From: Streptomyces sp. MST-110588
GTDB lineage: Bacteria; Actinomycetota; Actinomycetes; Streptomycetales; Streptomycetaceae
Assembly: GCF_022695595.1 (NCBI RefSeq)
Contig: NZ_CP074380.1
Location: 5,896,001-5,960,000 of the forward strand
Direction of reading: 5' to 3'
DNA length: 64,000 nucleotides
A model generated the notes under the pieces. The model was given only the letters and a program-made list of their open reading frames with translations. It had not been told where the DNA came from and did not search any database. A program made the translations under genes and the position numbers. Of this stretch, positions 25,608-33,922 are shown one piece after another (positions within the stretch are counted from its first letter, which is position 1; every line of letters starts with the position of its first letter).

Positions 25608-26252
25608 TCAGCAGGCGTTCAGGATCCCCTTCAGCGCCGCCTTCTCCGCCGAGTCGGCCGTCAGCCCGTACTCGTGCTTCACCCAGACCCACATCCGCGC
25701 GTACTCGCAGCGGTAGGAGGTCTTCGGGGGCAGCCACTTCGCCGGGTCCTTGTCGCCCTTGTCCTGGTTGACGTTGTCGGTGACGGCGATGAGCTGGGAG
25801 TGGGTGAGGTCGTTGGCGAACTGCTGGCGCCGGGCCGTGGTCCACTGCGCGGCGCCGGACTTCCACGCCTCCGACAGCGGTACGACGTGGTCGATGTCCA
25901 GGTCGGACGCCTTCGTCCAGGTCGCGCCGTCGTACGGCGAGTACCACTTGCCGCTGACGGCCGCACAGTTCCCGTCCTGCTGGACATTGCTGCCGTCACG
26001 TTTCAGCACCACCTCGCGGGTGTTGCAGTTGTGCCCCTGGTCGATCCAGTGCGGGAACTTTGAACGGCTGTAGCCGTCCTGCGGGCCCTGTGGCTGCTCC
26101 TTGATCTGTGCGAGGTACGTGCGGGCCGTGGCGGCGTTCGGGGGGCTGGGCGGGGCTGCCTGGGCGGCCGGGCCGCTCAGTGCCAGCGTGCCGGCCAGCG
26201 CGACGGCGGATGCTGCGGCGAAGGTTATGCGACGCGCGTAGACACCGGACAT
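25608..26252 (-). CDS. secreted HNH-family nuclease
   Basis: The 214-residue protein has a Sec-type signal peptide (AAASAVALAGTLALSGPAAQA, cleavage near residue 32). A DUF1524/GmrSD-like HNH nuclease domain follows: DLDIDHVVPLSEAW (117-130) supplies the DH pair, and NVNQDKGDKDPAKWLPP the following Asn/Lys block. Six cysteines suggest disulfides. Streptomyces secrete several such nucleases for nucleic-acid scavenging during development. Confidence 0.92.
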   Translation of the reverse strand: MSGVYARRITFAAASAVALAGTLALSGPAAQAAPPSPPNAATARTYLAQIKEQPQGPQDGYSRSKFPHWIDQGHNCNTREVVLKRDGSNVQQDGNCAAVSGKWYSPYDGATWTKASDLDIDHVVPLSEAWKSGAAQWTTARRQQFANDLTHSQLIAVTDNVNQDKGDKDPAKWLPPKTSYRCEYARMWVWVKHEYGLTADSAEKAALKGILNAC

Positions 26253-26444
26253 ACGAACTCCCTTGTTCCGAGGGGGAAGAGGCCGGACGGACCGGCTTCC
26301 GGTACGGACCGGCCTTCATTCAGGGGACATGCGAGCGGGGCCCATGGTGGCGACGTGGGGTTGCCACCAGATGGGCTCCAGGTAACAGGGTGACGACATG
26401 CCCACGTCAGTTCAAGAGCTGTGGTGATGCTCAAGGGGCTGGAG

Positions 26445-26457
26445 GTGTCACTGACAC
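26445..26457. promoter_or_regulatory. 13-bp palindrome upstream of the FetB-like gene
   Basis: GTGTCA-C-TGACAC is a perfect dyad 68 bases before the GTG of the permease gene, in the expected promoter zone. It may be an operator; no regulator can be named. Confidence 0.45.
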
Positions 26458-26524
26458 GGCAGCAGGCGTACGCCGTCGCGCGGCACCCGGCCCCTGCGGA
26501 CCCCCTCCGCCCTACAGTGATCGC

Positions 26525-27283
26525 GTGCTGCTGCCGGTCAACGTCACCCTGGGCATCGTCCTCGCCGTCCTCCTGGCCGTCGCCGTGGCGGTCGCCGCCC
26601 TCGCGCGGCTCGGCCGGGCACGCGCCATCGCCGTCGCCGGTCTCCGCGCGGCCCTCCAGCTCGCCGCCGTCTCTTACCTCATCGGCTGGGTCGTGCGTAC
26701 CGTGCCCTGGCTGCTGTGCTTCCTCGGCCTGATGTTCGCCGTGGCCGTACGGACCGCCGGGCGCCGCATCACCCGCAACGGCACCTGGTGGTGGGCCGCC
26801 GCGCCCATCGCCGCCGGCGTGGCCCCGGTCGTGGCACTGCTGCTCCTCACCGGCCTGGTACCGCCGCGCGGTCTGTCCCTCATTCCCGTCACCGGCATCC
26901 TCATCGGCGGCGCGCTCACCGCCACCGTGCTCGGCGGCCGGCGCGCGCTGGACGAACTGGAGACCCGGCGCGGGGAGGTGGAGGCCGGGATGGCGCTGGG
27001 GCTGCTGGACCGCGAAGCCCGTATGGAGGTCGCCCGCCCGGTCGCGGCGGACGCGCTGCTGCCGGGTCTGGACCAGACCCGGACCGTGGGACTGGTCACT
27101 CTTCCGGGGGCGTTCGTGGGCATGCTGCTGGGCGGGGCGTCACCCGTTCAGGCGGGTGCGGTGCAGCTTTTCGTACTGGTGTCGCTGATGGCGGTCCAGG
27201 CGGTGGCGGTTGCGGTGGTGCTGGAACTGGTGACCCGCGGCCGGCTGAACCGCGTATCCTTGCTGTCAGCAGAAGGGGAGTAG
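26525..27283 (+). CDS. UPF0014/FetB-like metal export permease
   Basis: The 252-residue protein has about seven membrane helices and the UPF0014 features GLRAALQLAAVSYLIGW, GRRALDELETRRGEVEAGMALG and PGAFVGMLLGGASPVQAG. E. coli FetB of this family exports iron with the ATPase FetA. No fetA-like ATPase gene is adjacent here, so its partner must be elsewhere or this is a stand-alone member. The GTG at 26525 gives the standard family N-terminus. A manganese riboswitch begins inside its last codons and serves the next gene. Confidence 0.85.
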   Translation: MLLPVNVTLGIVLAVLLAVAVAVAALARLGRARAIAVAGLRAALQLAAVSYLIGWVVRTVPWLLCFLGLMFAVAVRTAGRRITRNGTWWWAAAPIAAGVAPVVALLLLTGLVPPRGLSLIPVTGILIGGALTATVLGGRRALDELETRRGEVEAGMALGLLDREARMEVARPVAADALLPGLDQTRTVGLVTLPGAFVGMLLGGASPVQAGAVQLFVLVSLMAVQAVAVAVVLELVTRGRLNRVSLLSAEGE

Positions 27284-27505
27284 CTCCTCGCCGGACCGTC
27301 GACATACTGCCCTCCCGCCCGTCGCCCGACCGCCATCCGTGGTGGAGTGGGAACGCGCCATGTGCGTGGACAGGCCGGGAGAGCCGGCGCCCGGAGCCCG
27401 TGCGGTGACGTACGTGAGGCGCGGCATGTGCCGCGATCACGTGCCGTCGACGCATCGGGCCAGCGAGACCTTCGGCCGCAGTGTCATGACGCTGCCGTGC
27501 CGAAG
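27269..27505 (+). ncRNA. yybP-ykoY (manganese) riboswitch with alternative hairpin
   Basis: The conserved 5' part AAGGGGAGTAGC (27273-27284), the block CCGTCGACATACTG (27296-27309) and the 3' part GCGAGACC (27463-27470) match the yybP-ykoY aptamer. Stem P1 forms between 27269-27276 and 27469-27476 (GAAGG with CCTTC plus GC ends). The P1 3' strand can instead pair downstream: CTTCGGC (27470-27476) with GCCGAAG (27499-27505), extended inside by GCAG/CTGC and GTC/GAC. This is a mutually exclusive switch. It precedes a GDT1 exporter gene, the family's classical Mn2+ target. The aptamer starts inside the end of the FetB-like gene. Confidence 0.88.
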
Positions 27506-27560
27506 CGACCCCTCATTCGCGGGCCCCTCGGTGCGGCCCGATCGATCGAGGTATCACCCC

Positions 27561-28142
27561 GTGTTCAGCTTCACCGTCGCAGCCGTCGTTTTCGGCGTCG
27601 TCTTCCTCGCCGAGCTGCCCGACAAGACCGCTCTGGCCGGCCTGATGCTCGGCACCCGCTACCGGGCCTCGTACGTCTTCGTGGGCGTGGCGGCGGCCTT
27701 CGCCGTCCATGTCGCCCTGGCCATCGCCGCCGGCAGTGTCCTGACGCTCCTTCCGCACCGCCTGGTGCAGGGGGTGGTCGGCGTGCTGTTCCTGGCGGGC
27801 GCGGCGGTCCTGCTCTTCAAGAAGGACGACGAGGAGGAGGAGATCAACAAGCCCGCCGACCAGACCTTCTGGAAGGTCTCCGGGGCGGGCTTCATGATGA
27901 TCCTGGTCGCGGAGTTCGGCGATCTGACCCAGATCATGACCGCGAACCTCGCCGCCCGCTACGAGGACCCGCTCTCGGTCGGCGTCGGCGCGGTCCTGGC
28001 GCTGTGGGCGGTCGCGGGTCTGGGCATCCTCGGCGGCCGTACGCTGATGAAGTACGTACCGCTCAAGCTCATCACCAAGGTCGCGGCCTGCGTGATGCTG
28101 CTGCTGGCGGGCTTCAGCCTGTACGAGGCGATTGCCGGGTAG
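27561..28142 (+). CDS. GDT1/TMEM165 (UPF0016) manganese/calcium transporter
   Basis: The 193-residue protein has six membrane helices as two repeats. Each has an acidic signature: AELPDKTALAGLML in the first and AEFGDLTQIMTANLA in the second, corresponding to E-x-G-D-K/R-T/S. A charged loop (KKDDEEEEINKP) joins the halves. Bacterial members export Mn2+. The GTG at 27561 gives the family-typical start; longer frames would run through the riboswitch. Expression is very likely induced by Mn2+ through the upstream yybP-ykoY element. Confidence 0.92.
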   Translation: MFSFTVAAVVFGVVFLAELPDKTALAGLMLGTRYRASYVFVGVAAAFAVHVALAIAAGSVLTLLPHRLVQGVVGVLFLAGAAVLLFKKDDEEEEINKPADQTFWKVSGAGFMMILVAEFGDLTQIMTANLAARYEDPLSVGVGAVLALWAVAGLGILGGRTLMKYVPLKLITKVAACVMLLLAGFSLYEAIAG

Positions 28143-28239
28143 GCGGTAGGCGGGTAGGGGCGCGGGCCGGGGGCGTGCAAGCCGGGGGAGCGTGGGGGCG
28201 GGGCGCGCGGACGGGGCGTGGGGAGTGTGGCAGCCGCTC

Positions 28240-28989
28240 TCAGGCGGCAGCGGCGTCCGTCCCGGCATCCGTCCGGGCGTCCGCCGTGGCGTCGGGAGCG
28301 GCTTCGGCCGTCGTGCCGTAAGCGGCGTCCGCGCTGATGTGCAGGGCGATCGAGCCGTCCGGCAGCGCCTCGACGCGTACCTGGGTCAGGTCGCGGACCT
28401 GGACCGTGGGGCCGAAGGCCGCCGCCCGCTCCCCGACACCGACCACGCGCATGCCGGCCGCCCTGCCCGCCATGATGCCCGCCTCGGAGTCCTCGAAAAC
28501 GACACAGTCCTCAGGGGCGAAGCCCAGCGCGGCGGCGCCCTTGAGGAAGCCCTCCGGATCGGGCTTGCTGGCGCTCACGGACTCGGCGGTGATACGGACC
28601 GCCGGCATCGGCAGCCCCGCCGCGCCCATACGGGCGTCGGACAGACGTATGTCGGCGGAGGTCACCAGGGCGTGCGGCAGGCCCTGTACGGCCTCCATGA
28701 AGACGGGGGCCCCGGCCACCGGCACGACGCCGTCCATGTCGGAGGTCTCCTGCTCCAGCATCCGCCGGTTGTCCTCGTGGTTGAGCTCCATGGGGCGGTC
28801 GGGCAGCAGTGCCGCCATCGTGGCCCAGCCCTGGCGGCCGTGCACGACCTTGAGGACCTCGTCGGCCGGCAGCCCCTGCTCGTCGGCCCAGCGGCGCCAG
28901 CAGCGCTCCACGACGGCCTCCGAGTTCACGATCGTGCTGTCCATGTCGAGCAGCAGGGCGCGGGCGGTGAGCGTGGTGGTGGCCGGCAT
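28240..28989 (-). CDS. HAD-superfamily sugar-phosphatase-like hydrolase
   Basis: The 249-residue protein has LLLDMDSTIVNSEAVVER (DxD motif I), VTSADIRLSDARM (motif II), SASKPDPEGFLKGAAAL (motif III) and VVFEDSEAGIMAG (motif IV). This matches the GPP/YfbT-like sugar-phosphate phosphatases, with DMDST a common variant of DxDGT. The C-terminus is an Ala/Thr/Asp-rich tail. The ATG at 28989 follows AGGAG by seven bases. Substrate not predictable beyond small phosphorylated sugars. Confidence 0.9.
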   Translation of the reverse strand: MPATTTLTARALLLDMDSTIVNSEAVVERCWRRWADEQGLPADEVLKVVHGRQGWATMAALLPDRPMELNHEDNRRMLEQETSDMDGVVPVAGAPVFMEAVQGLPHALVTSADIRLSDARMGAAGLPMPAVRITAESVSASKPDPEGFLKGAAALGFAPEDCVVFEDSEAGIMAGRAAGMRVVGVGERAAAFGPTVQVRDLTQVRVEALPDGSIALHISADAAYGTTAEAAPDATADARTDAGTDAAAA

Positions 28990-29296
28990 CGGCGGGCTCC
29001 TGGGCGCGTAAGGCAGGAAAGAGACAAGCGGTCCCGCCCGCCGGTCAGGGGTTGCGGGCGGAACCACTTTGTTCCTACAAGATACAAAGAGTGGGGGCAT
29101 ACCGCCAACCACTGCCCATGGAGGCACGTCCGGCCCACGGCTGGACCGGGGCCGGGCCGGGGCCGCATCAGGGCCGGATCAGGGCCGGATCACGGCCGGA
29201 CCGGTCGTGGTCCAGGACCGGCCCGCCACACATTTCGTACCGGTCAAGGCCGCTCGAAGTCGCTCACAAAGTGCTCGCAGGCCGCTCCGCGAACGC
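28990..29296. other. intergenic region with possible HAD-gene promoter
   Basis: No gene is supported. CTTTGT (29067-29072) and ACAAAG (29084-29089) form an inverted repeat in a locally AT-rich patch upstream of the HAD gene, a candidate promoter or operator. About 29160-29205 carries imperfect repeats of GGGCCGGATCA. Confidence 0.45.
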
Positions 29297-30445
29297 TCAC
29301 GGCTCGTCCGTACGGGACTCCAGCGACCGCCGCGTCCACGGCCCGTACACGCCTTCGGGATCGCCCCGCACCTGATAGGCCCGCTGGTAGGCGGCCACCG
29401 CCTCCCGTACGTCCGCGTCGTACCGTCCGTCCGCCGGGCCCGCGTACCCGCCCACCTGCCGCAGCCGGTCCTGCAACTCCACCACCTCCGGGCCGCTGGC
29501 TCCCTCCCGCAGCACGAGCGGCCCGCCCGGCGGGGTGCCCGTCCCGTCGCCGTCGGGGGCCTGGCTCACGGTGCCGGACACCGTGGTCACCGCCGGGGAG
29601 GGTACGGGGGACCGCGACGGGGCGCGGGAGACGCCGTCCGAGGGGCGGGAGCCGGCCGTCGTACGGGACGGGAGGGCGGACGGCGAGGCGGCAGCGGATG
29701 CCGTGGGGCTCGAAGATCCCGGAGCGCCGGGGGATCCGGGGGAGGGCACCGCGCCGGCCGACCGCCGGGCCTCGCCCTCCGTGGGGCGGGTGGGGACGTG
29801 GGAGTCCTGACGGCCGTCCGGCAGCGCGCGGTCGTCGTCCGCGTCGGTCAGCAGGGCGCCGCTGAGCAGCACCGCGCCCGCGGCCAGACCCGCCGCGGTC
29901 ACCGCCATCGCGGCGACGGCCGCCTGCTTCCTGCGATGGCGGCGGACGAGCATCGCGGATGTCGCCGTCGTGGCCGATCCGGCCGACGCCGCCGATCCGG
30001 CCGACGTGGCCAATCCGGCCGATGTGGCCGATGGGACCGTCATGCTTGACGTGGTCGCGTCCCCGTTGTCCCTGCTGTTCGCGTTCCCCCCGTGTTCCCC
30101 GTTCCCCCCGTTGACCCAGGTTTCCTGTCCCCGGCTCTCCGTCCCGTCCCTGCCCGTGGTCTCCTCCCACTTCTCCGCCCCGGCCCGGTCCCGGCGGGCC
30201 CGGCCCCTTTCCGTTCCGATTCCCTCTTCTCCCTCGTCTCTACCGTCTGCGCGCCTCGTGCCGACGTCCTGCCCCTCCGCCAGGGGCCGCGGCGCGTCCG
30301 GAACATCCGGTACCTCCGGCAGATTCACGTACGGGCGCAGGTGCAGCGGATCAAAGTCCTCGGCGTCGGCCACCGCGCACAGGCAGGTCGGCCGGCCGTC
30401 GGTGCGTAGGGGTGCGGAGCAGTGCGGGCAGCTCTCTGCCGTCAC
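29297..30445 (-). CDS. membrane-anchored peptidoglycan-binding protein with zinc ribbon
   Basis: A 382-residue type-II membrane protein. The N-terminus has a short Cys motif CPHCSAPLRTDGRPTCLC like a zinc ribbon, then a long acidic, Gly/Arg/Asn-rich cytosolic region. One membrane helix (AAVAAMAVTAAGLAAGAVLLSGALL) is followed by a Ser/Pro/Thr-rich spacer and a C-terminal PG_binding_1 domain (LREGASGPEVVELQDRLRQVG to GVYGPWTRRSLES). It probably links the cytosol to the cell wall. The GTG at 30445 follows GGGAGG. Confidence 0.88.
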   Translation of the reverse strand: MTAESCPHCSAPLRTDGRPTCLCAVADAEDFDPLHLRPYVNLPEVPDVPDAPRPLAEGQDVGTRRADGRDEGEEGIGTERGRARRDRAGAEKWEETTGRDGTESRGQETWVNGGNGEHGGNANSRDNGDATTSSMTVPSATSAGLATSAGSAASAGSATTATSAMLVRRHRRKQAAVAAMAVTAAGLAAGAVLLSGALLTDADDDRALPDGRQDSHVPTRPTEGEARRSAGAVPSPGSPGAPGSSSPTASAAASPSALPSRTTAGSRPSDGVSRAPSRSPVPSPAVTTVSGTVSQAPDGDGTGTPPGGPLVLREGASGPEVVELQDRLRQVGGYAGPADGRYDADVREAVAAYQRAYQVRGDPEGVYGPWTRRSLESRTDEP

Positions 30446-30742
30446 GAGCGGTTCCTCCCTAGACCCTCGGGTGGGCAGCGATTATCCAGACACCGTCCCA
30501 TCCTGCACAGGGACCGACGGGTAGCAACGTCACCAACGGGCGGCAACAGGCACCAATGGTCGGCAACGGACATCGGCCGGTCGGCAACAGTCATGCGCGC
30601 CGACTTCGCGGGCACCCGTGGTGCGGCCCCGCCGAGCCGCAGTCGCGCCGTACCGATCGCGCTGTCCAGCGGGCCGGATCCCGGCGCACGCTCCAGGATG
30701 GGGAAGGTGAGGCCGAGGCGGAAGCCGTAACGATCAGGCAGC
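30446..30742. other. intergenic region, no supported gene
   Basis: Divergent region between the peptidoglycan-binding gene and the MFS gene. Weak repeats of GGCAACR-GNCA occur around 30520-30590. No convincing gene on either strand. Confidence 0.4.
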
Positions 30743-30857
30743 ACCGAACCCGTACCAAGGTCCGTACCGAACCCGTACCAAGGTCCGTACCGAATCCCTG
30801 CCAACGCCCGTACCGAGCCCGCACCAAGGTCCGTACCAGGACCGCACCAGAGTCCGT
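30743..30857. repeat. 23-bp tandem repeat array (five copies) upstream of the MFS gene
   Basis: Five head-to-tail units start at 30743, 30766, 30789, 30812 and 30835. The first two are identical; the others diverge by a few bases but keep the period. A partial sixth follows at 30858. Units share ACCGA-CCCG, ACCAAGGTCCGT-type blocks. The array ends about 40 bases before the MFS start. A 23-bp period is close to two helical turns, so proteins bound to successive copies would lie on about the same face. Confidence 0.9.
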
Positions 30858-30896
30858 ACCGGGACCGAGGCGTCACCGGACCGGAGGGAGACGCTC

Positions 30897-32969
30897 ATGG
30901 CGCACCACACCGGCGCCCCTGCCGTCCCCGGCGAGGGGCAGTCCCCGCGAACCGTCCTCGTCGCGATCGGCGCGCTCTTGCTCGGCATGCTCGTCGCGGC
31001 GCTCGACCAGACCATCGTCGCCACCGCACTGCCCACCATCGTCAGTGACCTCGGCGGCCTGGACCACCTCTCCTGGGTGGTCACCGCCTACCTCCTCGCC
31101 TCGACGGCGGCGACTCCGCTGTGGGGCAAGCTGGGCGACCAGTACGGGCGCAAGAAGCTCTTCCAGACCGCCATCGTCATCTTCCTCCTCGGCTCCGCGC
31201 TGTGCGGCCTGGCGCAGGACATGCCGCAGCTCATCGCCTTCCGGGCGGTCCAGGGGCTGGGCGGCGGCGGTCTGATCGTGCTGTCGATGGCGATCGTCGG
31301 TGACATCGTGCCGCCCCGGGACCGCGGCAAGTACCAGGGCCTGTTCGGCGCGGTCTTCGGTGCCACCAGCGTCCTGGGACCGCTGCTCGGCGGCCTGTTC
31401 GTGGACCACCTGAGCTGGCGCTGGGTCTTCTACGTCAACCTGCCCATCGGCGCGGTGGCCCTGATCGTCATCGCCGCCGTACTGCACATCCCCGTACGCC
31501 GTACCCCGCACCGGATCGACTACCTGGGCACCCTCCTGATCGCCGCCGTCGCCGCGGCCCTGGTCCTGATGACCTCGCTGGGCGGCGTCAGCTACCCCTG
31601 GGGCTCCTGGCAGATCATCGGCCTCGGTGTCCTGGGCGCGGTGCTGCTGGCCGCGTTCGTCCTCGTGGAGCGCCGGGCCGCCGAGCCCGTGCTGCCGCTG
31701 CGCCTGTTCAAGCTGCGCACCTTCACCCTGACCTCGGTCATCGGCTTCGTCATCGGCTTCGCGATGTTCGGATCGATGACCTATCTGCCCACCTTCCTCC
31801 AGGTCGTGCACGGCGTGTCACCGACGGTGTCCGGCGTGCACATGCTGCCGATGGTCATCGGCGTGCTGCTGTCCTCCACGGCGTCCGGCCAGATCGTCAG
31901 CCGTACGGGCCGCTACAAGGTCTTCCCGATCGCCGGCACCGCCGTGACGGCCGTGGGCCTGCTGCTCCTGCACCAGCTCACCCCGTCCAGCAGTGTCGCC
32001 GTCATGAGCGCGTACTTCTTCGTCTTCGGGTTCGGGCTCGGACTGGTCATGCAGGTTCTGGTCCTGATCGTGCAGAACGCCGTGGCCTACCAGGACCTGG
32101 GGGCCGCCACCTCCGGCGCGACCTTCTTCCGTTCCATCGGCTCCTCCTTCGGCGTCTCCATCTTCGGCACGATCTTCGCCAACAAGCTCGGGCCACGGAT
32201 CGCCGACGCACTCGCCGGAGCGCCACTGCCGCCCGGCATCGACCCGTCCAAGATCGCCGAGGACCCGCGGACCGTCGCCCAGCTCCCGCCGGACCGGGCC
32301 GGCGGCGTGCTGAACGCGTACTCCACCTCCATCACCGACGTCTTCCTGTACGCGGTCCCGATCGTGCTGTTCGCGTTCGTCCTGGCCTGGTTCCTCAAGG
32401 AGGACCCGCTGCGCGGCAGCGTCACCGCGCCCGACAACAGCGAGGTCTACTCCTCCAACCCCGTCGAACGCTCCTCCTACGAGGAATGCGCCCGCGCGCT
32501 GTCCAAGCTCGGCAGCCTGGAGGGCCGCAAGAAGATCTACGAGAAGATCACCGCGAAGGCCGGACTGGACCTGAAACCGGCCGCGAGCTGGATGCTGCTG
32601 CGGATCAACCGCTTCGGGTCGGTGGAACCCGCGCTCCTCGCCGAGCGCAGCATCGTTCCGCTCCATGTGATCACCGAGGCCGCCCGGCAGATCGAGGAGC
32701 GCGGTCTGGCCGTACGCGAAGGGCTGCCGCTGATCCTCACCGAGCGCGGGCGCGAGGTCGCCGCGCGGCTGGCGGCGGCGCGTCAGGAGTCGCTGGCCGA
32801 GCTGCTCGGCGACTGGTGGACCGAGGACCGGCCCACGGACCTCACCGAGTTGGTCGAGCAGTTGTCGACGGAGCTGTGCGGCTCGGACGCGGAACGGCCG
32901 GACAACGGTGACGCGCGGTGGCGCAGGAACTCCGCGACCGCCGGACGGCCGACGGGCCGCATGCACTGA
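30897..32969 (+). CDS. DHA2 (14-TM) MFS efflux pump fused to a MarR-like winged-helix domain
   Basis: The 690-residue protein has a complete DHA2 drug/proton antiporter (about 1-505), with AALDQTIVATALPTIVSDL in helix 1, GKLGDQYGRKKL loop 2-3 and LGPLLGGLFVDHLSWRWVFY motif C. The C-terminal roughly 150 residues (SYEECARALSKLGSLEGRKK, KPAASWMLLRIN, LTERGREVAARL) look like a cytosolic MarR-type winged-helix domain. Such fusions occur in actinomycetes; the soluble domain could sense substrate or bind DNA. The ATG at 30897 follows GGAGGGAGACGCTC. Confidence 0.92.
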   Translation: MAHHTGAPAVPGEGQSPRTVLVAIGALLLGMLVAALDQTIVATALPTIVSDLGGLDHLSWVVTAYLLASTAATPLWGKLGDQYGRKKLFQTAIVIFLLGSALCGLAQDMPQLIAFRAVQGLGGGGLIVLSMAIVGDIVPPRDRGKYQGLFGAVFGATSVLGPLLGGLFVDHLSWRWVFYVNLPIGAVALIVIAAVLHIPVRRTPHRIDYLGTLLIAAVAAALVLMTSLGGVSYPWGSWQIIGLGVLGAVLLAAFVLVERRAAEPVLPLRLFKLRTFTLTSVIGFVIGFAMFGSMTYLPTFLQVVHGVSPTVSGVHMLPMVIGVLLSSTASGQIVSRTGRYKVFPIAGTAVTAVGLLLLHQLTPSSSVAVMSAYFFVFGFGLGLVMQVLVLIVQNAVAYQDLGAATSGATFFRSIGSSFGVSIFGTIFANKLGPRIADALAGAPLPPGIDPSKIAEDPRTVAQLPPDRAGGVLNAYSTSITDVFLYAVPIVLFAFVLAWFLKEDPLRGSVTAPDNSEVYSSNPVERSSYEECARALSKLGSLEGRKKIYEKITAKAGLDLKPAASWMLLRINRFGSVEPALLAERSIVPLHVITEAARQIEERGLAVREGLPLILTERGREVAARLAAARQESLAELLGDWWTEDRPTDLTELVEQLSTELCGSDAERPDNGDARWRRNSATAGRPTGRMH

Positions 32970-33309
32970 CGTGTGCTTTCGCGTGCACGCCGGCGTGTGT
33001 GCGGGCGTGCACGCGGGCATTTGTACGGGCATGTGCGCGGGCATCTGTTCGGGCGTGCGCGCCGGCGTGTGCCGCAGTGTGTGCGCCGGTGTGCCGGAGT
33101 GCCGGAGTGCCGGTGCCCGGCGGACATGATCCGGGCCATGGGTCCGACGACGCCGACGAGGCGATCCGCACCCTCAACACCATGACCGGCCACAACCACT
33201 CGACAGCCGGGCGGCACACGGCCGGGCCGTCACACCGGCTCGCCACAGCAGCTTGCCGCAAAGCCGCTTGCCTCAAGCCGCTTGCACGGCCGTCTGTCCC
33301 CGTCGCTCG
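32970..33309. other. low-complexity intergenic region
   Basis: About 340 bases between two convergent genes. From about 32985 to 33120 it is built of degenerate GTGCGCGCGGGCAT-like words (imperfect 12-18-base tandem repeats). No gene or clear terminator hairpin was recognised. Confidence 0.5.
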
Positions 33310-33822
33310 TCACAGCCGCTTCTCGAAGAAGATCTGCGCGTACGGACTGTTGTTGTACGCCGGGATCTCCCGGAAGCCGTGCGCGCGGTACAGGGCTATC
33401 GCCTCGACCAGGTCCAGCCGGGTGTCCAGCCGTATGCGCTCGGCGCCCAGCTCCGCCGCGGCCCGTTCGGCGGCGGCGAGCAGTACGCCCGCACCGCCCT
33501 TGCCGCGTACGGCGGTCCGCAGGAACAACTGCTTGAGCTCCGCCGTCCGCGCGTCCAGCAGCCGTACGCCCGCGCAGCCCACCGCCTCGTCCCCGTACCG
33601 GGCCACCAGCAGCAGTCCGTCCGGTGCCACCAAGCCGGGGGTCGGGTAGTCCGCGAGGCCCTCTTCGAGTTCGGCGGGCGTGGAACGGCGCCCCTCATGG
33701 AGCAGGAAGTACCGGTCGGAGACCTCGGTGTAGTACTCGCGCGTGAGGGCCATCGCCTCCGGAGAGCCGACGGGCTCCGCCGCGACGGTCCAGGAGAGGC
33801 AGGTGGTGGCAGGGTTGTTCAT
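33310..33822 (-). CDS. GNAT-family N-acetyltransferase
   Basis: The 170-residue protein has the GNAT acetyl-CoA loop FLRTAVRGKGGAGVLLAAAE, preceded by VGCAGVRLLDARTAELKQ and ending IALYRAHGFREIPAYNNS. This matches small-molecule or amino-acid acetyltransferases. The start is ATG at 33822 (MNNPATTCLSW). Stand-alone gene; substrate unknown. Confidence 0.88.
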   Translation of the reverse strand: MNNPATTCLSWTVAAEPVGSPEAMALTREYYTEVSDRYFLLHEGRRSTPAELEEGLADYPTPGLVAPDGLLLVARYGDEAVGCAGVRLLDARTAELKQLFLRTAVRGKGGAGVLLAAAERAAAELGAERIRLDTRLDLVEAIALYRAHGFREIPAYNNSPYAQIFFEKRL

Positions 33823-33922
33823 GGGGTCATTGTGCCCGTACGCTCCCAATAGCCGTCCACCGAAGAGAGTTTGAGGCCGCGGGGCGGAGTTTGGGGCCAC
33901 GGCAGCGGGCTACCCGAACGCC

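Noticed and set aside
30897..32969. Window-wide search for a classical large biosynthetic cluster (PKS/NRPS)
   Set aside because: No ketosynthase, condensation or adenylation domains were seen; the only biosynthetic core is the isonitrile operon, and the MFS pump is too far away to assign to it.
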